Part shown: piece by piece, positions 31,481-40,711 of the stretch
Layout: every line of letters begins with the position of its first letter
How positions within the stretch are numbered: position 1 is the stretch's first letter
Assembly: GCA_036268425.1 (NCBI GenBank)
Contig: DATAUE010000138.1
Span: 66,973 to 130,972 of the forward strand
DNA: 64,000 bases
Direction of reading: 5' to 3'
From: DATARH01 sp036268425
Lineage (GTDB): Bacteria; Pseudomonadota; Alphaproteobacteria; ATCC43930; CGMCC-115725
Made by a program: the position numbers and the translations under genes
Notes under the pieces: model-generated
Seen by the model: the letters and a program-made list of their open reading frames with translations, nothing else
Database searches by the model: none
What the model was told of the DNA's origin: nothing

Positions 31481-32935
31481 ATGAAGCCCGCCAACACTCT
31501 CTTCATCCTGTCGGACGAACACAGCCGGCGGGTGCTCGGCTGCTACGGGCATAACATGATCCGGACGCCGCACCTCGACCGGCTGGCGGCATCAGGCGTA
31601 CGGTTTTCCGATGCCTACTGCAATTCGCCGATCTGCGTGCCGTCGCGCGCCAGCCTCGCGACCGGCCGCTACCCGCACCAGATCCGCTTCTGGGACAACG
31701 CCATCGCCTATGACGGCAGCGTGCCCTCGTGGCATCACCGGCTGAAGGCGGCCGGACACGAGGTTGTCTCGATCGGCAAATTGCATTTCCGCAGTGAGGC
31801 CGACGATAACGGCTTTACCCGCGAGATCATGCCGCTGCACATCAATGACGGGATCGGCGACCCGATGGGCTGGCTGCGCGATCCTTTGCCGGTGCGCAAG
31901 GCGACGTTGCGGCTCGCCAGGGATGCCGGGCGCGGCAATTCGAGCTACCAGGATTACGACGAGAAAATCACCGACGCGGCGGTCGACTGGTTGAAGGCGC
32001 ATGCCGCGGCGTCTTCGGACAAGCCGTGGGCGTTGTTCGTGTCCCTGGTCTGCCCGCATTTCCCGCTGATCGCCCGCCCGGAATTCTATGATCTCTATCC
32101 CGAGAGCGAGGTGCCACTGCCGGCGCTGTACGCGCCATATGAGCGGCCAGACCATCCTTATATCGCGGCGTTCCGGCAGTGCCAGATCTACGACCAGGGC
32201 TTTACCGACGAGGCCAACCTGCGGCGCGCCATTGCGGCCTATTTCGGGCTGGTCAGCTATACCGATTACAATGTCGGCCGCCTGATGGCGGCACTGGAGC
32301 AGAGCGGCCTCGCCGACACGACGCGGATCATCTATTCGGCCGATCACGGCGACAATCTCGGCACTCGCGGGCTGTGGGGCAAATCGACGATGTACGAGGA
32401 ATCGGCCGGGGTTCCGATGATCATTGCCGGACCGGGCTTGCCGCAGGGTTTCGTGTGTTCGGAGCCGGTTACCTCGGTGGATTGCTTCCCGACGATCCTC
32501 GAATGGGCCGGTGTCGCGCCGCATCTGGCGGACCGCGATCTGCCGGGCGCCCCACTTGACCGGATCGCGCAAGGCGTCACCGGCAAGCGCACGGTATTGT
32601 GCGAATACCATGCGACAGGTGCCGCGACCGGCGCCTTTATGATCCGCAAGGGCCGGTTCAAATACGTCCATTACGTCGGAATGCCGCCGCAGTTGTTCGA
32701 TCTCGGTGCCGATCCGCAGGAAGCCCGCGATCTCGGGCAGGACTCCGGCTACCAAGGTCTGGTCACGCAATGCGAAACGGAATTGCGCCAGATCGTCGAT
32801 CCCGACGCGGCCGATGCGCTCGCCAGAGCCGATCAGCGCGCTCGCATCGCCGCCTATGGCGGCCGTGACGCAATCCTGTCGCGCGGTAGCTTCGCCTATT
32901 CGCCCGCTCCCGGCACGGAAGCGGTCTTCAACTGA
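31481..32935 (+). CDS. Sulfatase family hydrolase (Cys-type)
   Basis: The 484-residue product has the arylsulfatase N-terminal metal site (NTLFILSDEHSRRVLGCYG) and the modification motif CVPSRASLATG near residue 47. Its cysteine must be converted to formylglycine. YSADHGDNLG further on carries the other metal ligands. It hydrolyses sulfate (or possibly phosphonate or choline sulfate) esters. No formylglycine-generating enzyme is in this window. It has no obvious signal peptide, so it should act in the cytosol. It is the second gene of the CoA-transferase unit. Confidence 0.9.
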   Translation: MKPANTLFILSDEHSRRVLGCYGHNMIRTPHLDRLAASGVRFSDAYCNSPICVPSRASLATGRYPHQIRFWDNAIAYDGSVPSWHHRLKAAGHEVVSIGKLHFRSEADDNGFTREIMPLHINDGIGDPMGWLRDPLPVRKATLRLARDAGRGNSSYQDYDEKITDAAVDWLKAHAAASSDKPWALFVSLVCPHFPLIARPEFYDLYPESEVPLPALYAPYERPDHPYIAAFRQCQIYDQGFTDEANLRRAIAAYFGLVSYTDYNVGRLMAALEQSGLADTTRIIYSADHGDNLGTRGLWGKSTMYEESAGVPMIIAGPGLPQGFVCSEPVTSVDCFPTILEWAGVAPHLADRDLPGAPLDRIAQGVTGKRTVLCEYHATGAATGAFMIRKGRFKYVHYVGMPPQLFDLGADPQEARDLGQDSGYQGLVTQCETELRQIVDPDAADALARADQRARIAAYGGRDAILSRGSFAYSPAPGTEAVFN

Positions 32936-32962
32936 ATTAATCCTGAAAGCGAGGAAACGGCC

Positions 32963-33790
32963 ATGCGCATAAGCACCATGCTGCGGATCAGCCCGGCGGC
33001 CAATCCCGATCCCGGCCTCATTGACCGCATTACCGATCTCGCTCGGAAAACGGAAGCGGCAGGATTCCCCGGCATCTGGCTTGGCGATTCACTCGGCCGC
33101 GGCCGACCGACACTCGATCCGCTGGCGACGCTATCGGCCGTGTCGGCAGTCACCAAAAAGGTCGAACTCGGGATCAGCGTCTTGCAGACGCCGCTGCGTA
33201 ATGCGGTCGAACTGGCGCACCGGGTGCAGTCACTGCAGGCCCTGTCGAACAATCGCCTGCGACTTGGGATCGGCAGCGGCTCGACCCGCGACGATTTCGA
33301 GCTGCTTGGTTACGATTACGACCACCGTTTCCGCACCTTCAAGAACTCGATCGAGATTATGCACAAGGTGTGGAACGGCGAACCGGTCAACGGCGGCAAG
33401 CTGTCGATGTGGCCGGGATGCGCCGGAGGTCCGCCGATCCTGATCGGTGCGTGGCGCAGCCCGCGCTGGATCACCTATGCCGCCAAAGAGACCCAGGGCT
33501 GGACCCCATCCGGCCATTACAGCAGCATGGAAGACCTTGAACACGGCATGAAAATCTTTCGCGAAGCCGGCGGCACCAACGCCGTCCTCGCCAATGTCGC
33601 GATCGATCTGTCGGAGCGGCCCGAATCCGCGGCGCTGGCCAAAACGGCGAACCTCAGTTTCATCTGCTCGCTCGACGAAGCGCGCCGCCGCATCCAGCGC
33701 CTCCAGGATATGGGCTTCGAGGAAGTGCTGATCGGCTCGCATTTCGGTGAACTGGAGGATGTCGAGCGGGTGCGCGACCTGGTGAGGTAA
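32963..33790 (+). CDS. Luciferase-like (LLM class) flavin-dependent oxidoreductase
   Basis: The 275-residue product shows the TIM-barrel pattern of the bacterial luciferase family: WLGDSLGRGRPTLDPLATLSAVSAVTKKVELGISVLQTPLRN and RLRLGIGSGSTRDDFELLGYDYDHR. It uses FMNH2 or F420 for oxygenation or hydride transfer. AAGCGAGGAAACGG precedes ATG 32,963, 27 bases after the sulfatase. Its presence behind a sulfatase and CoA-transferase suggests oxidative breakdown of an organosulfur or ether compound, which is an inference. Confidence 0.88.
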   Translation: MRISTMLRISPAANPDPGLIDRITDLARKTEAAGFPGIWLGDSLGRGRPTLDPLATLSAVSAVTKKVELGISVLQTPLRNAVELAHRVQSLQALSNNRLRLGIGSGSTRDDFELLGYDYDHRFRTFKNSIEIMHKVWNGEPVNGGKLSMWPGCAGGPPILIGAWRSPRWITYAAKETQGWTPSGHYSSMEDLEHGMKIFREAGGTNAVLANVAIDLSERPESAALAKTANLSFICSLDEARRRIQRLQDMGFEEVLIGSHFGELEDVERVRDLVR

Positions 33791-33809
33791 CAGCGCACGT
33801 TGCTCGGCA

Positions 33810-34736
33810 TTACATCGCGCCACCGTGGTGCATCGCCGCCACGGTTGCCGCCCATCCCTCGCGGGCGCTGGGACTGGCCGGCGTCCAGCCGGTAGCAGTG
33901 CGCAGCTTACCGTTTGAGATGCGCAGCGAGCGCGACAGTATCTCGCCGAGCGACCCGAACAGCGGCGTTACCCAGCGCGGCAGGGGGCGGGGCGGCGCAA
34001 CATCGATCGCGGCGGCAATCGCCTCGAAAAAATCATGCCGGCTCAAGGGCACGTCATCGGTGACGTTGTAGGCACCGGCTGGCGCCGTCAATGCCGCGGC
34101 GACGGCACTGGCGGCATCGTCGTGGGTGACCGACGAGAGGTAGTTTTCCGCCGCGCCCGGCAGCGGCGCCCAGCCGCGGCGGACCGCCTGTATCATTGTT
34201 GCCGACTGCTCCGCGTCGGGTCCGTAGAACGCGGCGAACCGCAGCACGACGCCGGTGCCGCCGCGCGCGGTGAAATCCGCAGCGGCCCGCTCGGCGTCGA
34301 GCACGGTCCGGTTATAGGAAGTCGGCGCCAGAATCACCTGCTCGTCGATCCAGCGATCGCCGCTGTCGGGATAGGTCGGAGCGAACGATTCCTGAATAAA
34401 GCGCTGTGCACCGCCCGCCATTGCGGCGCCGGCCAGGTTCGCCGACGCGACGCGACGCAGCCGGTCATTTTCCCGCCACGCCCAAGGCAGGAAGATGCGC
34501 AGCCCCGATGGAATATGGGTCGCGAGGTTGACGACGACGTCGTGCCCGGCGATTGCCGTGGCCAGAGCATCCGCATCGAACACGTCCACGTCGACCGAAC
34601 CTGCACCGGCTTGTTCCAGGCCGGCGCACTTATTCGCGCTGCGCCCGATACCGGTGACCGAATGCCCGCCGGCAATCAATAAGGGCACGGCGCGACGGCC
34701 GATGACGCCGGTCGCGCCGGCCATAAAAATCTTCAA
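33810..34736 (-). CDS. NAD-dependent epimerase/dehydratase family protein
   Basis: The 308-residue product begins MKIFMAGATGVIGRRAVPLLIAGGHSVTGIGRS, an atypical extended-SDR Rossmann start with the GATGVIG loop. DVVVNLATHIPSG and PTSYNRTVLDAER follow. The canonical Tyr-x-x-x-Lys is not clear, as in atypical NmrA-like members. It is convergent with the luciferase-like gene, 19 bases apart. It probably acts on a nucleotide sugar, quinone or small ketone, and the substrate is unknown. Confidence 0.8.
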   Translation of the reverse strand: MKIFMAGATGVIGRRAVPLLIAGGHSVTGIGRSANKCAGLEQAGAGSVDVDVFDADALATAIAGHDVVVNLATHIPSGLRIFLPWAWRENDRLRRVASANLAGAAMAGGAQRFIQESFAPTYPDSGDRWIDEQVILAPTSYNRTVLDAERAAADFTARGGTGVVLRFAAFYGPDAEQSATMIQAVRRGWAPLPGAAENYLSSVTHDDAASAVAAALTAPAGAYNVTDDVPLSRHDFFEAIAAAIDVAPPRPLPRWVTPLFGSLGEILSRSLRISNGKLRTATGWTPASPSAREGWAATVAAMHHGGAM

Positions 34737-34825
34737 CAGCAGCCTCCATGCCGGCGTTTTTCATTGCCGGCCTCGGCCGCTAACGCCGTTTGCGGCGATC
34801 GGGTCCCGTCGTCAAGCGGTCACTG

Positions 34826-36439
34826 TCAAGCTGCCGCCGCCGGTTGGGCGCGAGCGTCTTCCTTGATCATGGCGGCGGCCTTTTCGCCGATCATGATGGT
34901 CGGCGCATTGGTGTTGCCGGTCGTGACGGTCGGCATCACCGAGGCGTCAGCGACCCTGAGGCCCTCGATGCCGATCACCCGGAGTCGCGGATCGACGACG
35001 GCCATCGTGTCGGTGCCCATCTTGCAGGTGCCGACCGGATGGAAAATCGTCGTGCCGGTATTGCGGGCGAATTCGAGAAATGCCTCGTCGGACTGAACCT
35101 CGGGCCCAGGCACGGTTTCCTCGACGCTGTGCTCCGCCATCGCCGGCGCCGCAAAGATGCGCCGCGTATGATTGACCCCGGAAATCAGCACGCGCAGATC
35201 GTTGGGCGCCGACAGGTAGTTCGGACGGATCGCCGGGTAGGTCAGCGGGTCGGGGGTCTGCGCCATGATCGTGCCACGGCTCTCCGGACGCACCGGGCAG
35301 ACCGCGACGGTCATGCCGGCCTCGTGCTCCAACTCGCGAAAGCGGTTCTGCGCATAGCTCGCCGGGGTGAACAGGAGTTGCAGGTCGGGGCTGGCGAGCC
35401 CCTCACGGCTGCGGCAGAACACCATCGCCGCGGTTACGCCAAAGGTCAGCGCGCCGTTGCCGATGGTGGCATAGCGCACGGCTTCGCGCGCGAGGCGCAC
35501 GCCGCGCGATAGCTGGTTGATCGTCACCGCATCACGCACCCGATGCGAGATGCGCACGACGTAATGGTCCGACAGATTGCCGCCGACGCCGGCAAGATCG
35601 TGCAGCACCGGCACGCCGATCGCCTGCAGGTGATTGGCCGGGCCGATGCCGGATATCTGCAACAAATGTGGCGAGTTGATCGCGCCGCCCGACAGGACCA
35701 CTTCGCGCGTAACGCGGATTTCCTGGTCCGTGCCGTTCTGGCGGAAGGCGACGCCGACGCAGCGCCGCGCATCGAACAGCAGTCGGGTTGCGATCGCGTT
35801 GGTTTCGACCTTGAGGTTCGGCCGCTTGCGGGCTTCGGCGAGAAAGGTGCGCGCGGTCGAGCCGCGTACCCGGCCGCGACGGGTCATCTGCGAATAGGCG
35901 ACGCCTTCCTGCTGCCTGCCATTGTAATCCGGGTTGAACGGAAACCCGGCCTGCTGCGCCGCCTCGACAAAGCGGTGGGTGAGCGGCAGGATTGTGCGGT
36001 AATCCTCGACCTTCAGCGGCCCGCCGCCGCCGCGAAACTCACCGTCGCCACCCTGAATGTAGGTTTCCGACTTGCGGAACAGCGGCAATACCTCGTCATA
36101 GGTCCAGCCGCGGCAGCCCATCTGCGCCCAGCCGTCGTAATCGGCGGGGTTGCCGCGGACATACAGCATGCCGTTGATCGAGCTTGAGCCGCCGAGCACC
36201 TTGCCGCGCGGCCAGTAAATCTGGCGCCCGGCCGTACCGGGCTCACCTTCGCTATTGTAGTTCCAGTTGATCTTGGGATGGTGCAACAGATGCAGCACAC
36301 CGGCCGGGATGTGGATCAGCGGGTTGACATCCTTGCCGCCGGCTTCGAGCAGCACGACGCGCGAGCCGTCCTCGGAGAGCCTGCTGGCGACGACGCATCC
36401 GGCCGAGCCGGCCCCGACCACGACGTAATCCGCATCCAT
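34826..36439 (-). CDS. GMC family FAD-dependent oxidoreductase (choline-dehydrogenase-like)
   Basis: The 537-residue product is full length for a GMC oxidoreductase. The FAD loop is DADYVVVGAGSAGCVVASRLSEDG at the N-terminus. The signature is GKVLGGSSSINGMLYVRG near residue 80, a second signature GGAINSPHLLQISGIGP lies near residue 250, and the catalytic His is in GTTIFHPVGTCKMG near residue 465. It oxidises an alcohol to an aldehyde. The exact substrate cannot be told from the sequence. It lies upstream of, and on the same strand as, the epimerase-like gene. Confidence 0.93.
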   Translation of the reverse strand: MDADYVVVGAGSAGCVVASRLSEDGSRVVLLEAGGKDVNPLIHIPAGVLHLLHHPKINWNYNSEGEPGTAGRQIYWPRGKVLGGSSSINGMLYVRGNPADYDGWAQMGCRGWTYDEVLPLFRKSETYIQGGDGEFRGGGGPLKVEDYRTILPLTHRFVEAAQQAGFPFNPDYNGRQQEGVAYSQMTRRGRVRGSTARTFLAEARKRPNLKVETNAIATRLLFDARRCVGVAFRQNGTDQEIRVTREVVLSGGAINSPHLLQISGIGPANHLQAIGVPVLHDLAGVGGNLSDHYVVRISHRVRDAVTINQLSRGVRLAREAVRYATIGNGALTFGVTAAMVFCRSREGLASPDLQLLFTPASYAQNRFRELEHEAGMTVAVCPVRPESRGTIMAQTPDPLTYPAIRPNYLSAPNDLRVLISGVNHTRRIFAAPAMAEHSVEETVPGPEVQSDEAFLEFARNTGTTIFHPVGTCKMGTDTMAVVDPRLRVIGIEGLRVADASVMPTVTTGNTNAPTIMIGEKAAAMIKEDARAQPAAAA

Positions 36440-36633
36440 CTCGTCTTCCTCACCGCCGCGTTATCGTGATTCTCATACACCACCGTAGTGACGGGAAGAA
36501 AACGCTTCAACGCAAAGGGCCCGCAACGAACGCGAAGACAATTCTCCCTGGCGTGCAGCGCCCATGAATTACGTTTATTTTATGTGTATTACCGAGCTCT
36601 CACATCGAGAATGCCGCCATCGCGTCCTCTGCG

Positions 36634-37257
36634 TTAACCTTTACCTTCGATCGCCGCGAGCAGGGCGCGGGTCGCCGCTTCCGGATCGGCGGCACGCATG
36701 ATTTCGCCCATCACCGCGATGCCGCCGGCGCCAGCGGCCAGACACGAGGCGATATTGCCGTCGTCGATGCCGCCGAGCGCGACGATCGCCCGCGGCGACC
36801 GGTGCGCGGCCTCGCCCAGCGCATCGAGACCGATCGCCGGGCCGTATCCGGGCTTGCTGGCGGTCAGAAAAATCGGGCTGAGGCTGGCGTAATCGGCGCC
36901 GCCTTTGATTTGCGCCGCGGCCTCTTCCGGGGAATGCGCCGAAACGCCGATCAGCCCGTTGGGGAGACGTTGCCGCGCCGCCGCCGGGTTGCCGCCGCCC
37001 GGCAGGTGCACACCGCCGGCACCGACCGCGACAGCGGCGTCGAGATCGTCATGCACGGTAATGATCGCACCGCAACCGCGCCCGAGCGTCACCAGCGCCG
37101 CCAGCAACTCGCGGCGCTCGGCGGCCGGCAGATCCTTCTCGCGCAGGCTGAACCAACGGCAGCCACCCCGGAAGGCGGCGGCTGCAATGTCGATGAGCGG
37201 CCGCTTTGCCTGACTGCGGTCGGAGATGATCAGCAGCGGCGGGTTCGGCAGATGCAT
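36634..37257 (-). CDS. Thiamine phosphate synthase-like protein (ThiE/TenI family)
   Basis: The 207-residue product is a TIM barrel with the ThiE/TenI pattern: PPLLIISDRS at the start, CRWFSLREKDLPAAERRELL, HDDLDAAVAVGAGGVHLPGG, IGVSAHSPEEA and ALGGIDDGNIASCLAAGAGGIAVMGEIM. It would couple a thiazole phosphate with HMP-PP, or act as a TenI-type thiazole tautomerase. Which one cannot be decided, and no other thi gene is next to it. It sits 32 bases after the MmgE/PrpD gene stop on the same strand. Confidence 0.85.
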   Translation of the reverse strand: MHLPNPPLLIISDRSQAKRPLIDIAAAAFRGGCRWFSLREKDLPAAERRELLAALVTLGRGCGAIITVHDDLDAAVAVGAGGVHLPGGGNPAAARQRLPNGLIGVSAHSPEEAAAQIKGGADYASLSPIFLTASKPGYGPAIGLDALGEAAHRSPRAIVALGGIDDGNIASCLAAGAGGIAVMGEIMRAADPEAATRALLAAIEGKG

Positions 37258-37288
37258 CAGCGCATCCCTATCCTACCCGGCCCTGCAC

Positions 37289-38629
37289 TCAGGCGGCCGT
37301 CAGTTCGCGCGCCGACAAATGTTCGAGGTTTTTCAGTCGCCCGAACAGTATTTCGGGCGCGATGCGGGCATGCCCGGCGCCGAGGCAGGTGCCGAATTTC
37401 TCGAACAATTCGGCATCACTGAGCGGCAGTTCGGCAGCACCGCGGGCGCGTCGCACCTGCGCGCTTTCGAGCGTCTCGCCATTGGTCAGCTGCACCCGCA
37501 CCTGATCGAACACCGCCGCACCCGACACTTCGGGATCGTAGTTTTCGTTGGCGTCGATCGACACCTTGCGCATCAGCGCCTGCACATCGGGACGGCGCAC
37601 AAACCCATCGTTGAACTCGGCGAGGCTGGCACGCCGCGCGATCACCGCCGCAGCCATCGCAAACTCCATGCTGAACTTGCCTTCGAGCCCGGTCTGCGGC
37701 TGGTGGTTGCGCAGAATCATCGCCCGTGTCTTGCTGATCGAGGCGGTGATGCTTTCGATGTCCTCGGGTTCCAAGGGCCGTTGTTTCAGCACATCCAGCA
37801 GCCCGTCGATCGAGCGGTGCAGCGCATAGCAGGCCGGATATTTCTTGATGCTAAGCCGGTTCTCGACGATGTGCCACGGCTTGCCGAGCGCCGCCGGGCT
37901 GTCGCGGTCGGCCAGCCCTTCCGGCGACACCGCCGACAGAAAACCCTGCGGGTGTTCGAGCGCGTCGGTCGCGGCGGTAAAGCCGGCCGCTGCCAGCCGC
38001 GCCGAAACCAACCCGGAATGCGCCGCACGACCGGCGTGGAACGGCTTGGTCATCGTGCCGAAATTGGCCATCAGACCGCTGGATTGCGACGCCGCCAGCG
38101 CCAAAGCCATCGCCGTCTTGGCGGTGTCGAGCCGCCGCAAACTGGCACATGCCGCCGCCGCAGCGATCGTTCCGAAAATGCCGGTCGGGTGCCAGCCCTT
38201 GCGATGGTGGTGGCCGGGGTCGCGCCGCGACAATTCGGCCCACGCCTCATAGCCCGCGACATACGCGGTAATCAGCGCCGCACCCGACGCGCCGAGCGCC
38301 TCACCTTCAGCGAGGATCGCCGGCACCAGCACGGTGCTGGGATGGCCGCGCACCGCGACATCGTCGTAATCGAGCGCATGCGCCGCGGTGCCGTTGATCC
38401 AGGCGGCCTCGGGGGCTGGCGCGGTTTCTCCGGTAAAGTACAGCGTTGCATCTCCGGCAGGCGGCGCCAGCGCTTTTTTCAGCAGTTGCGGCGCCTCGTC
38501 CCGCGAGCCGGCAATCATCGTCGCGATCGTGTCGATAAAGCCGATGCGCGCGACATCGACCGCCGCGGCCGGCAGGCGTTCAAAGATGAGGCCGGCGACA
38601 AAGCCGCCGAGTTCGCGGGTCAAAGGCAT
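37289..38629 (-). CDS. MmgE/PrpD family protein
   Basis: The 446-residue product carries the family pattern HALDYDDVAVRGHPSTVLVPAILAEGEALG near residue 80, GWHPTGIFGTIAAAAAC, and KKYPACYALHRSIDGLLDV. Relatives include 2-methylcitrate dehydratase (PrpD), cis-aconitate decarboxylase and iminodisuccinate epimerase. The dehydratase or decarboxylase reaction is not determined here because other propionate-pathway genes are absent. GAGGAAC precedes ATG 38,629. The frame continues upstream to 38,716 without homology. Confidence 0.9.
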   Translation of the reverse strand: MPLTRELGGFVAGLIFERLPAAAVDVARIGFIDTIATMIAGSRDEAPQLLKKALAPPAGDATLYFTGETAPAPEAAWINGTAAHALDYDDVAVRGHPSTVLVPAILAEGEALGASGAALITAYVAGYEAWAELSRRDPGHHHRKGWHPTGIFGTIAAAAACASLRRLDTAKTAMALALAASQSSGLMANFGTMTKPFHAGRAAHSGLVSARLAAAGFTAATDALEHPQGFLSAVSPEGLADRDSPAALGKPWHIVENRLSIKKYPACYALHRSIDGLLDVLKQRPLEPEDIESITASISKTRAMILRNHQPQTGLEGKFSMEFAMAAAVIARRASLAEFNDGFVRRPDVQALMRKVSIDANENYDPEVSGAAVFDQVRVQLTNGETLESAQVRRARGAAELPLSDAELFEKFGTCLGAGHARIAPEILFGRLKNLEHLSARELTAA

Positions 38630-38750
38630 CTGGGTTCCTCCGGTTTTCCCGATTATGCCGCAAGGCGGCCGGCGGGCTTGCGGGTAATCGCAGCGTCGAC
38701 GAATTGACCGTGCCATCGGCCGGTCCTTGTTTCCCCGTCGATCTTAGGCG

Positions 38751-39530
38751 ATGAAGATAGGTATGACGATGCCGCAGCGCCGTTTGGTACATCACCCGAT
38801 CCTTGCCCTGATAACCCGGCCGCGCCGCGAGGCGGCGCCGCTGGCCGCGGCGCTCGCCGCGCGCGGTGTCGAAGCGGTTGTTGAGCCGCTGCTCGACATC
38901 CACCAGTTCGGCGGCCCGCCGCTCGACCTGGGCGGCGTGCAGGCGCTTTTATGCACCAGCGCGAATGGCGTTCGGGCACTGGCGGGCCGCACCGCGGAGC
39001 GCAATCTGCCGTTGCTCGCCGTCGGCGACGCAACCGCGCACCGCGCGCGCAACGAAGGTTTTTCGTGCGTCGACAGCGCTGCTGGAGCCATCGACGATCT
39101 GGTGCGGCTGGTTGGCAGGCGCCTCCGCCCCGATGCGGGGCGGCTGCTTCATGTTGCCGGCAGCGCCGTCGCCGGCGATCTTTCGGCATCCCTGATCCCG
39201 TCAGGTTTTTCGGTCGACAGAACCGTGTTGTACGAGGCGCGCCCGATCTCCCGGTTGAGCGACACCACCGCCGCAGCGTTGGCGGACGGCGCGATCGACA
39301 TCGCGATGTTTTATTCACCGCGCACCGCGGCGATCTTTGCGCGGCTGGTTGATATCGCCGACTTAGCCGACGCGATGTCCTGCGTCACGGCAATCTCGAT
39401 CAGCGCCGCGGCCGACGCGGCACTCGCCGCCCTGCATTTTCGCGAGCGGCAGGTCGCATTGCGGCCGGACCAGCCGAGCCTGCTCGCCGTTCTTGATCGC
39501 GTGCTTGACGAACAGCGATGCCCCGCATGA
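38751..39530 (+). CDS. hemD: Uroporphyrinogen-III synthase
   Basis: The product is up to 259 residues. It has the weakly conserved HemD pattern: LALITRPRREAAPLAAALAARGVEAVVEPLLDI at the start, LLCTSANGVRAL, LPLLAVGDATAHRARNEGF, and DIAMFYSPRTAAIFARLV in the second domain. It cyclises hydroxymethylbilane to uroporphyrinogen III. Start codons at 38,751, 38,763 and 38,769 are all possible. Gene order with the mitofilin-like and HemY genes supports the call, because hemC-hemD-mic60-hemY is a well known alphaproteobacterial arrangement. hemC itself is not adjacent. Confidence 0.9.
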   Translation: MKIGMTMPQRRLVHHPILALITRPRREAAPLAAALAARGVEAVVEPLLDIHQFGGPPLDLGGVQALLCTSANGVRALAGRTAERNLPLLAVGDATAHRARNEGFSCVDSAAGAIDDLVRLVGRRLRPDAGRLLHVAGSAVAGDLSASLIPSGFSVDRTVLYEARPISRLSDTTAAALADGAIDIAMFYSPRTAAIFARLVDIADLADAMSCVTAISISAAADAALAALHFRERQVALRPDQPSLLAVLDRVLDEQRCPA

Positions 39531-40711
39531 CCGAGCCTCACGAGGAAACCGCTGCTCCGGACGTAACCATCGGGCCCCCAGCCAGTGCAGCGCCGGGCCA
39601 GATTCCGCCCAAGCCGATAGTGTCCGAACCGCCCCTGCCAAAACCGCCCTCGCCCGAACCGCCCTCGCCTGAACCGTTCCCGCCTGAACCGCCCCCGCCT
39701 TCCCCATCGTCGCAACCGCAAAGAATCCCGGATTACCGCGCCGTCGCGCTGTGTCTTGCCGCGGCGTTGATACTCGTCATCGTGCTGGTCGGCACCGCGC
39801 CGTTCTGGGCGCCGGCATTACCGTGGAGTACACCGCCGGCGCCCGAAGCGGCGCCGCGCGACGATGCCGCGCTGAACCAGCGGCTCGACCGGCTCGACGC
39901 ATCCCAGCAGCAGATGCGCCAGCAGACGACGGGCGCCGCGGCGACCCTGCAGCAGCTCGACCGGCGCCTTGCCGCCATCGAGGCCAAGCCGCCGCCTCCG
40001 CCGCCCGATACAAGCGGTATCCGGCAGCAACTGACGTCGCTGTCAGGCGCGTCAGCGGCATTGGCGGCGCGCGTCGACGCACTCGACAAGAGCGTGCGCA
40101 GCCGCAACGAGCACGACACAACCGACATGTCGCTGGTCCTCGCATTGCTGCAAATCCGCGACGCGGTCGATGCCGGACGCCCGTTCGACGCGGAATACGG
40201 CGCGCTCACGACCCTGGCCCGCAGCCGCCCCGATGTCGTGACAGCTGCCGCGCCCCTGGCCGAGCCGGCCAGGACCGGTACAGCGAGCCGCGCCGTCCTC
40301 ACCCGCCGGCTGCGCGAGCTTGGCGGTGAAATCGCCGCAACCGAGGCACCGCCGGCCGCATCGGAAGGGTGGTTCGGCGAGGCCTGGGCTCGGGTGCGCG
40401 GCCTCATCCGCATCCGTCGGATCGACGGCGCCGCCCCCGGCGGCAGCCCGGACGCCGCGGTGAACGCCGCGGAACTGTCGCTGGCCGGCGGCGACCTGGA
40501 GGGCGCGGTGACGGCGCTCGGCAAGCTCGACGGCGCTGCCGCGGAAGCTGCCGGACCCTGGCTGCGCCAGGCGCGCCAACGGATCGCCGTCGAAGCCGCT
40601 CTGCACCGGATCGAGAGCCTGCTGTTGGCCGGCGGTCCATCCGGAGCATCCTCCGGAACATCCCCGGGTGCCCCGCCGGCACCGCCGCCCGCAATGGGAT
40701 CGGCGCACTGA
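39518..40711 (+). CDS. Alphaproteobacterial Mic60 (mitofilin-like, COG4223) inner membrane protein
   Basis: The product is about 397 residues. A long Pro/Glu/Ser-rich cytoplasmic N-terminus is followed by one membrane helix (ALCLAAALILVIVLVGTAPFW, about residues 77-97). A coiled-coil region (about residues 115-210) and a C-terminal mitofilin-type helical domain come next. The position between hemD and hemY is typical of the bacterial Mic60 that shapes intracytoplasmic membranes and is the proposed ancestor of mitochondrial Mic60. The gene overlaps the end of hemD and its TGA overlaps the hemY ATG (ATGA), so the three are translationally coupled. ATG 39,527 is an alternative start. Confidence 0.85.
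   Translation: MPRMTEPHEETAAPDVTIGPPASAAPGQIPPKPIVSEPPLPKPPSPEPPSPEPFPPEPPPPSPSSQPQRIPDYRAVALCLAAALILVIVLVGTAPFWAPALPWSTPPAPEAAPRDDAALNQRLDRLDASQQQMRQQTTGAAATLQQLDRRLAAIEAKPPPPPPDTSGIRQQLTSLSGASAALAARVDALDKSVRSRNEHDTTDMSLVLALLQIRDAVDAGRPFDAEYGALTTLARSRPDVVTAAAPLAEPARTGTASRAVLTRRLRELGGEIAATEAPPAASEGWFGEAWARVRGLIRIRRIDGAAPGGSPDAAVNAAELSLAGGDLEGAVTALGKLDGAAAEAAGPWLRQARQRIAVEAALHRIESLLLAGGPSGASSGTSPGAPPAPPPAMGSAH

Noticed and set aside
37226..38707. 493-codon frame antisense to the MmgE/PrpD gene
   Set aside because: Arg-rich shadow frame. The minus-strand gene carries the family motifs.
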